The notes beneath the pieces were generated by a model. It did no database searches. It saw only the letters and a list, made by a program, of their open reading frames with translations, and had not been told where the DNA came from. From Prorocentrum cordatum (lineage: Eukaryota; Sar; Dinophyceae; Prorocentrales; Prorocentraceae), in NCBI GenBank assembly GCA_963575745.1, contig CAUYUJ010015828.1:62001-126000 (forward strand): 64,000 bases of DNA, written 5' to 3'. Each line of letters starts with the position of its first letter. The first letter of the stretch is position 1. A program made the translations under genes and the position numbers. Positions 51,141 to 61,650 of the stretch are shown here, piece by piece.

Positions 51141-51229
51141 CTTAAACAGGCGGGCAAACCTGAACGTGCGGACGATTCTTGGTGGGCGTACATGTGCCCG
51201 CCATTGGAATTGGTGTGGGCCTTGCAAAA

Positions 51230-51640
51230 GCAGGAGGGGGAGAACGAGGGAGAGTGGGAGGAAGGGAAGGGGAGGGACGAAGGAAACGAGAAAACGCCAG
51301 GAGAGAAGGAGCGAAGAAGGGGGCGGTTGATGAGAGGCAGAGAGAGAGAGAGAGGGAAAGAGACAGATAAAAGAGAGGTAGAGAAACAGAGAGAGAGAGA
51401 GACACACACACAGAGAGGGGAGAGAGAGAGAGAGAGGGAGAGAGAGAGAGAGAACAAACAAAAAATAATGAAAGAGGGAGGGAGGAGGCAGGTGAGGGGA
51501 GGGATAATGGAGGAGGGAGAGGAGGGAGAGAAGATAGGACAGAGAGGCATGAGGATGAGGGAGGAGAGGAGGGAGACAGAAGGAAGGAGAGGAGGGAGGA
51601 GGGAGGAGGGAGAGGGAGGAGGAGCAGGAAGGTAAGAGCG
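51230..51640. repeat. GA-rich purine tract
   Basis: GAGAGAGA and GGGAGGA words over about 400 bp, almost pure purine on the plus strand. Confidence 0.9.
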
Positions 51641-51654
51641 TAAACGTTCGAGGA

Positions 51655-52150
51655 AATCCTAGGCGAAAGCGCCGTTCCTGAAGGAAGTTTCGGGCGGGAG
51701 CCCACGACGGGCGGTCGATCCCCTGACGGGCGGGTCGGGCGGGTGGGACATTCAAGCGGGATGCCTGAATACGGCGAAAGCGCGATTATTCAGTCGATTG
51801 TAACGGCGTCCTTGGCGCAGCGTGTTTCCTGAGCGTCGAAAGCGCGATTTCTGCATACATTGCATGGAAGTAACAGGCGAGAGCGCACTTCCTTAATAAA
51901 TTGTGAGGGGCTCTCTGGCGGGAGCGGGGGTCTTGATTAAATTGCGAAGAAGTCTTGATTCAACTGCGAGGAAGTCTCAAGCTGGAGCGCCGTTCCTGAG
52001 TAAATTGTGAGGAAGACTCAGATGGGAGCGGGGGTCCTGAATTAATTGCGAGGTCATAGGCGGGAGCATCGATCCTGAGTAAATTGTGAGGAAATCTCAG
52101 GAGCGGGGGTTCTGAGTAAATTTGGAGGAAGTCTCAGGCGGGAGTCGTTG
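51655..52150. repeat. short-period (about 38-bp) tandem repeat
   Basis: AATTGTGAGGAAGTCTCAGG and CGGGAGCG(C/G) with CTGAGTAAATT words. The words are related to those in the 249-bp array at 49855, so the two arrays probably share an ancestor. Confidence 0.75.
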
Positions 52151-52308
52151 TTGTTGCAATCCGGGGGGCCAGGGGCCCAGTTTGAGCAGGAATTTCTTCT
52201 TTGTCAAAAAGCAGGATGAGAGCGTCCAGGGCCACACTTTGATTGAGAAAAACAATGTGCACCGGTGAGGGGGGATCAACGATAATGATTCTTCATGAAT
52301 GAGAGTTC

Positions 52309-52310
<2 letters not shown>

Positions 52311-52378
<68 letters not shown>

Positions 52379-52410
52379 AGAACAACGACCAACAACAACA
52401 ACAACAACAA
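52311..52410. repeat. AAC triplet array, 5' flank of the MEI2-like retrogene
   Basis: ACAACAACAA runs to the AATCATT that touches the DinoSL relic. Confidence 0.9.
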
Positions 52411-52415
52411 TCATT

Positions 52416-52436
52416 CCGTAGCCATTTTGGATCAAG
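52416..52436 (+). other. DinoSL relic 3, 106 nt upstream of the MEI2-like start
   Basis: CCGTAGCCATTTTGG then ATCAAG matches the spliced leader at 20 of 21 positions (C to A at position 17). Its place in front of an intronless gene marks that gene as a reverse-transcribed mRNA. Confidence 0.9.
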
Positions 52437-52542
52437 ACTCTGGCCCACGCAAGGACCCCACGTAACGCAATACTTACACGACCCCCACGCCAGCACACGG
52501 CACATCGGAAGCTGCACCCGCCCGTGCCAGCGAAGCGCCGCC

Positions 52543-53481
52543 ATGACCCGCGGGACCCAGCTCGACCGCCTCCCCGGGGGCGAGGGCCGGCGCGGCGGGT
52601 CTCGCTCGCAGGGCGCGGCCCCGGCCCCCGCGCCCGAGCTCCCGAGCTGCCGACCCGGTGCCGACGGGCCCCCGGGCCTCCCCGCCGACCCCGCGGAGGG
52701 CGGCTCGGGCCCTCCGCGCCGCGAGGTCCCGCTCCCGGCGCTGCACCGGCCGGGGTGCCAGGCCCCAGGGCCGCTTGCAGGCGTGCCTCCTGCCCGCGAG
52801 GGAGCGGCGGCGGGCGACTCGCAGGCGAGCGTCGCGCTGGCCTGCCCCGAGGAGGCCAGCGCCCAGAGCCGGCGCACGCCGCTCAGCTCCAAGGCCTACG
52901 CCTACGTCCCCACCGCCGTGCCCACGGCGGAGGCGAGAGCGCCCCGCAGGAGCAGGCAGGCTCCGAGGGCTCGGTGTGGGCAGTGGCAGGACCCGACCAC
53001 GGTGATGATGCGCAACCTGCCCTACTGCTACACGCGCAAGAGGCTGATTGACCTGTTCGACTCCCTGGGGTTCTCAGGCAAGTATGATTTTTTCTATTTG
53101 CCCATTGACTTCGCAACTGGGTACCACGTCGGCTACGCGTTTCTGAACCTGACAGCTTGGGAGCATGCCGTTCACTTCATGGAGGTCTTCACTGGGTTCA
53201 GTGACTGGAAGCCAAAGCGTGACCATCGGATTTGTGCTGTTTCCTGGGGCGCGATACAAGGATTCCACGCGAACGTCGAGCGCTTCGAGATCTCGCAAAT
53301 GACAATGCCGGGAATTCCTGAAGACTACAAGCCTGTGCTGTTCTGGGATGGTGTGCAAATCTCATTAGATTTATATTGCCAGGCGAAGAAGGTAATAAGC
53401 GGAGAGGGGGATCCCAGTCAGTTGGGTTTGCAAGTGTCGGCTGTGTTTGGTGGACAGGTCGCCGAGAAGATGTTGCAGTAG
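52543..53481 (+). CDS. MEI2-like RNA-binding protein, intronless retrogene
   Basis: 312 residues, from the first ATG after the leader relic to TAG (a second TAG follows directly). Residues 1-150 are low complexity, very rich in Pro, Ala, Gly and Arg and extremely GC-rich. Residues about 150-255 form the MEI2-type RRM: TTVMMRNLPYCYTRKRLIDL starts at residue 152 (RNP2), then YDFFYLPIDF, VGYAFLN at residue 196 (RNP1), an AVHFMEVFTGF helix, CAVSWGAIQGFHANVERF and the closing PVLFWDG. MEI2 proteins bind RNA through this C-terminal RRM; the fission-yeast and plant members act in meiosis, but the role of the many dinoflagellate members is unknown. No upstream RRMs are present, so this is a short form. 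The frame is open and all RRM motifs are kept, so it could be expressed, although retrocopies often lack their own promoter. The third-position GC drop at about codon 150 separates the two halves. Confidence 0.9.
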   Translation: MTRGTQLDRLPGGEGRRGGSRSQGAAPAPAPELPSCRPGADGPPGLPADPAEGGSGPPRREVPLPALHRPGCQAPGPLAGVPPAREGAAAGDSQASVALACPEEASAQSRRTPLSSKAYAYVPTAVPTAEARAPRRSRQAPRARCGQWQDPTTVMMRNLPYCYTRKRLIDLFDSLGFSGKYDFFYLPIDFATGYHVGYAFLNLTAWEHAVHFMEVFTGFSDWKPKRDHRICAVSWGAIQGFHANVERFEISQMTMPGIPEDYKPVLFWDGVQISLDLYCQAKKVISGEGDPSQLGLQVSAVFGGQVAEKMLQ

Positions 53482-53660
53482 TAGCAGGGTTATAGGCGTA
53501 CTTGGTTCGCCTGGTGAAACTGGGCGTGTCTGGATTCTGAGGTAGCTGCCCGATGGTCGTATTCCATATGTCGAATGCTGAATCTACTCAACTTTTGCAT
53601 TGCTGACACTGCCGATTAGGTCTTCGCTTGTATGTTTCTGGGCCTGTGTATTATAAGCAA
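53482..53660 (+). other. probable 3' UTR of the retrogene
   Basis: Moderate GC with no poly(A) tract. The segment ends in a CCT array at 53661. Confidence 0.4.
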
Positions 53661-53716
53661 CATCCTCCTCCGCCTCCTCCTCCTCCTCCTCCGCCTCCTC
53701 TTCCTCCTCCTCCTGC
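53661..53716. repeat. CCT array with CCG interruptions
   Basis: CTCCTCCGCCTCCTCC units, the 3' flank of the retrogene. Confidence 0.9.
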
Positions 53717-53858
53717 CGCCGTGCGCAGCCCGGCCGCCAGCAGCCCTCGCGCTGGGCACACACGCCGCCCGCGCGGGGCAATCTGCTGTGGCAAAGGCTC
53801 GCGCCCGCCACAGGCCCTGCACGCCCGCGGGTCCCGCGTGAGCCTGGCGCCGCCAGCC

Positions 53859-53955
53859 TTGAGTCGGGCCTGTCCCCCTACAGGGGGAATGCCCCAAAAT
53901 AATATATTTTCGGGTTTTCGCCCGGAATCTGCCTGCAGGGGGACATGCCCGACCG
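53859..53955. mobile_element. MITE-A copy 7, short form
   Basis: 97 bp: TTGAGTCGGGCCTGTCCCC at the left, GGGGGACATGCCCGACC at the right. The interior is shortened to about 45 bp. Confidence 0.85.
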
Positions 53956-54062
53956 AACCCCAGCCCCCTGTACAGCTCGCGCTGCCCTCGCCCGATGCCG
54001 GGGCTGAGAGGTATCCGCCGCTTCGGGGGGAGGTGCTCGCCGGCTCCTGGAGGCAGTCGAGA

Positions 54063-54107
54063 GGAGGAGGAGGAGGAGGAGGAGGAGGAGGAGGAGGAGG
54101 AGGAGGA
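54063..54107. repeat. GGA microsatellite
   Basis: Uninterrupted GGA triplets. Confidence 0.95.
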
Positions 54108-54224
54108 CTGGCCTCCACTGCATCCGCTCGTTCCCGGAGCTTGGGTTGGCAGGGCTGCGGTCGCGCGGCGCACCCAGCACAACTTCTTACCTGCTTCTGC
54201 TCGCTCGCTGGCCTCCCAGACTCC

Positions 54225-54284
54225 GACTGCCAAACCCCGAAGTATTTGGCAACACGCTTCCTCTCCATGGATCGTGCTCCACAA
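54225..54284. mobile_element. hAT-like MITE, truncated copy
   Basis: In reverse complement it reads TTGTGGAGCACGATCCATGG then AGAGGAAGCGTGTTGCCAAA, matching the left half of 12519-12701. The outside flank CTCTACAG resembles the CTCTAGAA target of the intact copy. The other end is missing. Confidence 0.65.
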
Positions 54285-54512
54285 CTCTACAGGCCGGGCT
54301 GTGCGCGGGTTGACTGCACCAGCTCCCGGCGCGGTGAATCTGTCTGCGGCTCGAGCCTCGGAGCTCGGGCGCTCTCTCGGGCACGAGGGCGGCCCGCGGC
54401 GGGGCCCCGGCTCGACCGGCCGGCCTCTCGCGCCCCAGGGCGGGCGACCCGCTGTACAGAGCCTTCCTGGAGGCTGGCGACCACAGGAACATCTTGCACT
54501 CTTGACAAAAAA

Positions 54513-54650
54513 AAACAATCATTTGAAGACTGTTCGCCCTTATCTGCTCGAGTGTCCAATAACGCGTATTTCCCAAACCCTCGATACCCGTCCTCTTCGT
54601 CTTCGATCGCACCCCTTTTGGGGGGTATACTTTTCTTACCTGCAAACGGG
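54513..54650. repeat. dispersed repeat R5, copy 2
   Basis: AACAATCATTTGAAGACTGT, CCCTCGATACCCG and CCCCTTTTGGGGGGTATAC in the order of 50988-51140. Confidence 0.75.
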
Positions 54651-54764
54651 GCCCCGGCAAGCGGCGGAGCGGCCGCATACCGTCGGCCTGGCCAGCGGCA
54701 GCGCTGATCGGCGGGGCGGCCGCGGACCGTCGACCCGACCCCAAGAGGGACAGACATGGGACCG

Positions 54765-54912
<148 letters not shown>

Positions 54913-54939
54913 ACGAAAGCGAGAGCGAGAGAGAACGAC

Positions 54940-55170
54940 AGCAGGGCCACGAAGGACACGAAGTAGGCCACGAAGGGCGACAGCTGGGGCACGAAGGGAA
55001 TGCGTATGGGGCCACGAAGAGCGCGAACGAGCGGGGGCCACGAAGGGCAGATAATGCGGGGCCACAGAAGGCAACGATGGGGCCACTGAGGGTAGCAACT
55101 GGCCCACGTAGGACAGTGAGGGGCCACAAACGGCGACAGTGGGTCCACGAAGGGCATGCACATGGGGCCA
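54940..55170. repeat. GGGGCCACGAAGGGC minisatellite
   Basis: GGCCACGAAGG-type words spaced about 25-35 bp. Confidence 0.75.
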
Positions 55171-55314
55171 CAGCGGGCGCGACTCCTGGGTGCCAGGAGC
55201 GCGGCGCTTGAGCAAATTGCACGAAATTCCAACGCAAGGGCGCCATTCTTCAGTAGATTGCAAGCAAGTCTCCAGCGAGAGCGCGACTCCAGAGCGCCGG
55301 GAGATAGGCCGACG

Positions 55315-55330
55315 ACGACGAGGCCGACGA

Positions 55331-55381
<51 letters not shown>
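55315..55381. repeat. GAC triplet array
   Basis: ACGACGACG units. Words related to the 51655 array (CAAGTCTCCAGCGAGAGCGC) lie just before it. Confidence 0.9.
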
Positions 55382-55382
<1 letters not shown>

Positions 55383-55629
55383 GGAGCAGGACAGCGTCCT
55401 TCCCCTCCCCTTCTGTGATATCGCTTGGGGAATAGACATCCGGTAGAAGGAAACAATTAGTGAACACCCCCCTTGCCCCCCAAACTCAAAGTTGGCACGC
55501 GCGGGGAGACTGCGGTCGAGGTGCAACTCATCAGACCCACCGCCAACTTTGAACATTGGGGGGAGGGGGAGGCGTTCACAGATGAATGTGGCATGGGTGT
55601 TCGCTATTTTTGTTCCGAGGCCTGCAATC
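55382..55629. other. no recognised feature
   Basis: CCAAACTCAAAGTTGG and its near complement CCAACTTTGAACATTGGGG (55490-55560) form a small inverted repeat; otherwise nothing seen. Confidence 0.35.
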
Positions 55630-55790
55630 TTACGTCGGGCCTGTCCCTCTACAGGGAAAATATTCAAAAATTGTCAAAAGATAGTCCGGGGACGATTTTA
55701 TGACTATGTTTGACTATTCCGGGGCATGGTTCTCGTATCTTTTATTTTTCGTCCGAAATCCACCTGTAGGGGGGGACAAGCCCGACCTAA
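55630..55790. mobile_element. MITE-A copy 8
   Basis: TTACGTCGGGCCTGTCCC at the left and GGGGGACAAGCCCGACCTAA at the right, with the CGTCCGAAATCCACCTGTAG sub-terminal segment. Confidence 0.9.
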
Positions 55791-55799
55791 CACTGATCG

Positions 55800-57598
55800 A
55801 CGCAGCCGAACAGCCTGCTCATTCAGACGGAGTTGCACAGGAGCGACGCGGCCGTCCACTCCACTGTTGGTCGCACTCAGCTTTCTCGGCCGTTCTCGAG
55901 AAGGGGGTGCTGCACAAGCAAGAATCGCTGTTGTTCAACGAGCTGGCGCTGACACAAGTACAAGAGGCGGGAGTGAACGACAAAGCGCCCAGTCTACGAA
56001 CTTCCCCCTTACTTTCCACCAGGGTCGGGTCCAAATCCCACTCCCCTTGCAACGGAACACCTGGTCCCCAGTAGAAGACCGGCCCATGGCTTTCAGACGC
56101 GAGATGTTGTGATCGCACGACCCCGTGCCAGACGTGAGATACACGCCTACAGTGTTGACCACCGGCCACTCGGGAACATGAGCCTGCAACTTGATCGCTC
56201 GAGCGGGGGCGAGGATCCCTCCCCCTATCGGGCCGTCGCAGCCCCAAAATGCTTGCGGACAGGAGCAGCAGCGCCCCACTCGGGTCGACCCCTGGCCCCA
56301 AGAACAGGGTGGGACGCAGGCGCCCGCCAGCCCAGCTCACTGACCGCTTCACGCTTCTCTCCTCGGAGGTCGTCCGTGAGCCCGCTTTCTGGAGCCAGAG
56401 CGATAACAGCAGGGGTCACCGCCAGGCTATCCCTATCCCTCAGGGTCCCCCAGGAGCTCACGTTCTAGGTCTCCTCGCATTCTCCATTACCGAGCAAGCC
56501 CCCACGGCTTGGGTCAAGGCGAGGAGGAGAGGGAGGAGGTTGCACCGTGCCATACTTAGTCAGCTGGAAGCCACAACAGCTGAAGAACATTATGCCCTGA
56601 CGACGTGGTGCCTGAATTGCAACTCCGAGCGCGTGACAGCTCGAATCCTCCAGCCGATCGGGTGGGCAGCGACCTTCCAGGCGGCCCGCCCAGCCTAGCC
56701 GCCGTGGGTGCAAGTCTGGAACCAACCCTCTCAGCTTTCTCAGGCCCCAGCCGCAGGGAGTACGAACTCTCAGAGGACCCACCTTGAAAGCGTTGAAGAT
56801 GTCTGCTGCTGAATACCCGCTGCTTCTTGGCGAATAAGGCGGCGATCTTCTCGGCAAACTCGCGTTTCTCCACCCGTTGGGCGGCGCAAAGCAATTCATC
56901 CATGTCTGTCGTCGCAACCTGCGGGGATGCCAGGCCCGTCAGCAGGGGCCACTGCGTCCGCTGCACCGTACTTCCACCGTGTGCGCTGCCACCTGGAGTG
57001 CGACAGCAGCCCGCCCCTGCTGCTGCTCAAGTATCTCCTTGTGCTTCTGGAAGGCCTCCGACTGCAACAAGCTCTGAATCTCGTCTCCATCGGCTCCAGG
57101 GTCCAAGCTCGTGCAGGTTGAGCTGAGGAGTAGCCACGGTGCAGGGCAAGTTGCGCACCAGCTCGCGGTTGAGTTCCTCGATCTCCCTGTCGACCACCAG
57201 CTGCTGCTCCATGAGACTGTCGAATCTCTCTTGCGCTTGCCGCATGATCTTAGTTTGATCTTCCACATTATGAGCCAAGTTTGAACGCTTGGCCTCCGCC
57301 CTGGCGAGCTTGTGGCCCGTGTTGGTGTGCTGCGTGAGGGCTGGCCTGAGAAGAGCCAATTCCTTACGAGCTGCTTCAAGTTGTCCGTCAAGCGATGCCT
57401 TGGCCTCTGAGCCACTGCCACCGATTTTGTCGACCGCACTGGCGGCGCTCTCGAGCCCCTTGATCTGCTCACGAACGACCTTCTCCTTGTCACTCTCCTT
57501 CGGCGCTGCCTGCTCACTGCCACCAGCACCTGGAGTATGATGGGTGGAGGTAGACTTGAGCAACTCGTCGCAACGGCTCTGAAGGGCGTGGAGTTGCT
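55800..57598 (-). pseudogene. LINE relic: coiled-coil region and endonuclease-like segment
   Basis: Minus strand, 57598 downward. A 178-residue frame (57563-57027) is almost wholly helical and charged (EQIKGLESAASAVDKI, QLEAARKELALLRPAL, RFDSLMEQQLVVDREIEELN), a long coiled coil. After a frame change, TDMDELLCAAQRVEKREFAE and KIAALFAKKQRVFSSRHLQR follow. After further breaks, frames give GTLRDRDSLAVTPAVIALAP, then GPIGGGILAPARAIKLQAHV with VGVYLTSGTG, then GEWDLDPTLVES and SFTPASCTCVSASSLNN. These fit the order of an APE-type endonuclease (Glu motif region, VYLxxGxG strand, GDWN-like motif with Asp replaced by Glu) in dinoflagellate LINEs. The reverse transcriptase is missing; the relic ends beside MITE-A copy 8. 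The 5' side ends at a GGA array. The endonuclease call is tentative. Confidence 0.5.
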
Positions 57599-57621
57599 TC
57601 TACCGCTTGCCATTGTTGGAG

Positions 57622-57735
57622 GAGGACGAAGACGAGGAGGAGGAGGAGGAGGAGGAGGAGCTAGGAGCGAGGAGGAGGAGGAGGAGGAGGAGCAGGAGCA
57701 GGAGGAGGAGGAGGAGGAGGAGGAGCAGGGAGGCA
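57622..57735. repeat. GGA arrays
   Basis: GGAGGAGGA with GCAGGAGCAGGAG interruptions, at the 5' end of the LINE relic. Confidence 0.9.
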
Positions 57736-57944
57736 GGGCCGAGGCAGGCAGGAGGCGCGCGCCGCAGCGGCACGCGAGAGCGCTGGAGAGCGGCCGTGGC
57801 CTCTCGCTCCCGCGGGGGTCCGCGGCGCACCCTCGGCTCAGCTGGCTGGGCCTCCCCGCGGGGGCGTGTGCCCCGCCGGCGCCGGGGCCCATGAGGGCCG
57901 GCCGGGGGCGGGGCGGCGGGCATGGAGGCCTCGGGCGCTCGCGA
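57736..57944. other. very GC-rich stretch
   Basis: No motif recognised in any frame. Confidence 0.3.
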
Positions 57945-58027
57945 CGTCGTCATCGTCGTCGTCGCCGCCGGCGAGCCATCTTCGGCATCGCCGTCGTCGT
58001 CGTCGTCAGCGTCGTCATCGTCGTCGC

Positions 58028-58060
<33 letters not shown>

Positions 58061-58065
58061 CCCGC
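57945..58065. repeat. GTC/CGT triplet array
   Basis: CGTCGTCGTCG with CATCGTCG and GCCGTCG variants. Confidence 0.9.
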
Positions 58066-58260
58066 CGGGAGCGGAATCCAAATTGGGCCCTCCAGATGCA
58101 ATCTTCAGCCCCCGCTCGCTTCAGCCTCTGAACTAGGATAGCCGCGAACAGCTTGTAGCCGATGGGCGAGATCTAATTGGGTGGAAGTTTTAGCATTCGG
58201 CAGGGTCGCCTTTCTTGAAGAGCATCGACACCCTCGCGTGCCTCCAACCTTCCAGGACCT
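58066..58260. other. no recognised feature
   Basis: Spacer between two GTC arrays. Confidence 0.25.
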
Positions 58261-58383
58261 TCGCTTGTCTCCAAACATCAGTCGCCCACGTCGCTGGAGC
58301 CGCCGTTGCCGACTCCGCCGTCGCCAGCGCCGTCGTCGCTGCCGTCCCGAGCGCTGTCGCCGCCGCCGCAGCCGTCCTCGCCC

Positions 58384-58468
<85 letters not shown>

Positions 58469-58612
58469 AGTCTTCGTCGTCGTCGTCGTCGTCGTCGTAG
58501 TCTTCGTCGTCGTCGTCGTCATCGTCGCCGCCGCCGTCGCCGGCAAGCCCATCTTCGGCATCGCCGTCGGCGCCGTCGTCGGCGCCCCCGTCGTCATCGT
58601 CGTCGACGGTGA
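58261..58612. repeat. GTC/CGT triplet array with GCC-rich shoulders
   Basis: Pure GTC triplets at 58386-58490 and 58503-58530, with mixed CGCCGTCG triplets around them. Confidence 0.9.
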
Positions 58613-59756
58613 GGCGCTAGTTTTCCAGGCCCGGACCGCCCGCGACATCGGTGCCACGCCAGCGACGGGCAGGCTGCAGTTTTGCGCGCGCTGTTCGCAG
58701 CGTCTGCGCACGTAGACTCAGAAGCCGCTCGCCGCTAATTCTTGACGCGTCGCGTGTCCCCACCAGCTTTAGGTGTGCGGCTCTGGTTTGCTCCTGTTGT
58801 CAATTAGTAGGCCCGCGCCCCGGACTTACGACTCGCCGTTTGCGCGCTCGCCCGCGGCCGCGACCAAAAAAAAAAAAGTGTCCCCACCAGCCCACCTAGA
58901 AGAAATTGCCAGGGGAGCTGTTCGCATCCGGGCAGCGTCGAAGATTGCGGTGGCATTGTTTTTTCTTGGGAGCGTGTCGGAGGCCGCGGAAGCGGCGGAA
59001 TGGCTGAAGAGCCTGTCTCTTGCAGGCCCGGCTTTATTTGGGTTCTTTGGGACGACTGCATGAAGTTCTCTACCACTCATCTCCGGCTTGAGAAATTCAC
59101 GGTCGTTCGCTCCGTGTTGCGTCCAGGATCGGGCACGCGGCTCGTTGCATCCAGGACTGCCAGGCGCGATTGCCAGGCGAGCTGCCAGAAGCAGATAGTC
59201 TTAGAGCTGCACGAGGGGAACTGTTGCCTCGGAGGCGCGCGGGGGCCGCAGGAGCTGCGGGAGCAGTGGCCGAGTGCGTTAACCTTGTTCTCGTGAGCCC
59301 CGTGTTTTGTATTTGTGGAGTTATCTTGGAGTTATCTTCTTAGGGGTTATGGTTTAACACTGTTCTCGGGATGCCTTCTTGGAGTTATCTTGGGGTCTTT
59401 CCGCCTTCCCAGTTTCACGGGAGCTTGACTTTTATGTCATGCAGGACGGAGCGAAACGATTGCCAGACGAGGTGCCCGAATATGAAAGTGTAGATGTATA
59501 CAGCGGCACGGCCGCCTCGGAAGTATGTCGGGGCCGCAGAAGCGGCGGGAGCATATATAGGATACTTTAACACGTGTTCCCACGGCACGGTGGCCTTAGA
59601 TGAGTTTTCGTTGGCTTTTTTGGAGTTCGCTAGGGGTTCTTTCTGCCTCGAAGGATCCGCGGGAAATATAATATGATCGGCATCCAGAACCGATGCCGAG
59701 GCGAGTTGTCTGAGGAATTGCTTGGAGATCCCGCGTGAGCAACCACTGAGGGCCAC
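58613..59756. other. 1.1-kb stretch without a recognised gene; diverged internal repeat
   Basis: The segments at 58925-59010, 59170-59265 and 59460-59560 share CCAGGCGAGCTG/CCAGACGAGGTG, GGAGGCCGCGGAAGCGGCGG and GGGCCGCAGAAGCGGCGGGA words, suggesting an old tandem repeat. No coding motif. Confidence 0.4.
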
Positions 59757-59859
59757 CGAGGAGGAGGAGGAGGATGAGAAGAAGGAGGCGGAGGAGGAGG
59801 AGGAGGAAGAGGAGCAGGTCTTGACGGATCTGGAGAAGCCTGATGCGCAGGCGTGGGAG

Positions 59860-59894
<35 letters not shown>

Positions 59895-59920
59895 GGAGGA
59901 GGAGGAGGAGGGAGGGGAGG
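59757..59920. repeat. GGA arrays with unique spacer
   Basis: GGAGGAGGAGG at 59758-59818 and 59857-59920. Confidence 0.85.
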
Positions 59921-60229
59921 GGGAGGAGGAAAAAGGGAAAAGGAGGAGTAGGAGGAACGCGGCACGAGCTTTGAGCTTCGAAGTTCGCACCCCACTCTTC
60001 CTGAACAGCAGAGCGTAAGGCTCCGTATCCAGCAAAAGAGGGCCCCCTCTTTGCAGTGTCTTCGCAGGGGCTTTGCAGGGTCTTTGCAGGTTTGCTTCTT
60101 TACAGGGGGGGGGACCGGTAAAGCCCCTGCAGAGTTGAGACCTGGGAAGTCTCTTGAGGCTGTCTTGGCCCCCATGGCTCAAAAGGAGGGGGGATTACAT
60201 TAGCCCCCCCCCCCCCCTCGGAGGCTGAA

Positions 60230-60690
60230 ACACGGCCCCTCGGGGCCCTCTTGGGTCGCTCTTGGGCGTCTCCCTCCCCCTCGGAGGCTGAAACATGGCC
60301 TCTTGTGGCCCTCGTGGGCCGCTCTTGCGCGTCTCTAGCGCTCTTGGGGCTGCCTTGGGGCGCGCTTCGACCCCTCTTGGGGCTCTATTGGGCCATCTTG
60401 CGGCCAGTTTGGGACTATCTTGAGGCCACAGAGGCCCATCGGAAGCGAAACAGCAGGAAGGCAACCACACACTGCTTTCCTTCAGATTTTGAAGAATTTG
60501 GACTTCTTGGAGGGTGCCTAGGAAGGCTCGAAGGGCACTTGGAACTCTGTTAGGGCTGTCTTGGAGCCTATTGGAGGTATGTCGGAGGCCATATGTAGCC
60601 ATCTTCGGCTATCTTGAACCATCTTGGAGGCCGTCTTGTGTTGCCGAGGGCCCTGTTGGAGCCATCTTGGGCCATCTTGGACGTTCTGAC
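60230..60690. repeat. TTGGGGCC-type mosaic with a CTCGGAGGCTGAAACA duplication
   Basis: CTCGGAGGCTGAAACA(C/T)GGCC occurs at 60219 and 60278, each followed by CTCTTGGG(C/T) words. Confidence 0.8.
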
Positions 60691-61650
60691 CCCTCGCCCC
60701 CCTCCCCCTCCCAAGCCCAGGGGAAGGGGGTACGGGAGGGTCAAGACATCACCTAGATGGCAAGGCGTCTAGCTCACTCCCACCCGCCCTCCCAACACAA
60801 AGTAACACCCGAGCCTCAGCATGTTCAGCGGTCGTCCTTGGATGGAAAGCTACTGGGAACCAAAACCGACCCCATGTGCGCGACGCTGGGGCGAGGTGCG
60901 CCGCGCGTGCCAGGCGCGCCACGTGCGCCAGGCACCTCTGGGGCCCGAGCGTGCCAGGCACGCCTGGTGCTGCCAGATGCGCCACGTGCTCCGCGTGCGT
61001 CAGTTGTGCCGCATATTTTAGTCGCGCCTGGTGCGCCACGTTCGGGGAACGTGCAGAGTGTGTCAGGTGCGCCTGCGCACGTGACAGCACACATCGGGAA
61101 ACATAACGGCCCCCACCATCTGTCGAAAAGCAACGCCCATCATTGTGTCTGGTGGGCCTGCGCACAGGAGGCCATATGCCAACACCCCCGCCGTCCCTGT
61201 CAAAAGCCACTTGACAGTGATCGCGGGGTGGCCGCGCATGATCCAGCCGCGGGGTACATGTTGTATTGTTTTTGTTAGGGATGGTAGCCCTGCGGACAGG
61301 CAATATACTAAGACCCCCACCGTCCCTGTCAAAAGCAATACGTGCTCGCGGGCCTCACGAATGACTCGAGACTTTGCCCCAAGGTGTATGTTATATTGTT
61401 TGTTGACAGGGATGGCGGGGGGGGCCATCGGGTTGGCCGGGCATGCTCCAAATGTAGAGGCATATTGCGCTTTGTATTGTTTTGTCGACAGGGATGGTAG
61501 GAAGTGCCCGCATGGTGTCCTCATGGGTCCTGGTTGGCTGCGGGTCGCCTGGGGGATAATAGGGAACAGTGATAAGAAGGGGTTGTGTAAGAAAGAAGAC
61601 AAACACCTACGCCCAGAGGGCTGGTGGGATTCAAGGCAGAGGCCTCACTT
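60690..61650. repeat. dispersed repeat R2, copy 2 (without GCC expansion)
   Basis: Same order as 8760-9700. The middle has GTGCCAGGCGCGCCACGTGC words instead of a GCC array. TTGTATTGTTT and GACAGGGATGG words recur at about 61261, 61391 and 61472, with opposite-strand copies (CCGTCCCTGTCAAAAGC) at 61191 and 61320. Confidence 0.85.

Noticed and set aside
51014-51755. Ser/Leu-rich membrane-protein-like minus frame
   Set aside because: The hydrophobic-looking SLSLSL stretch is simply the GA tract read on the minus strand.
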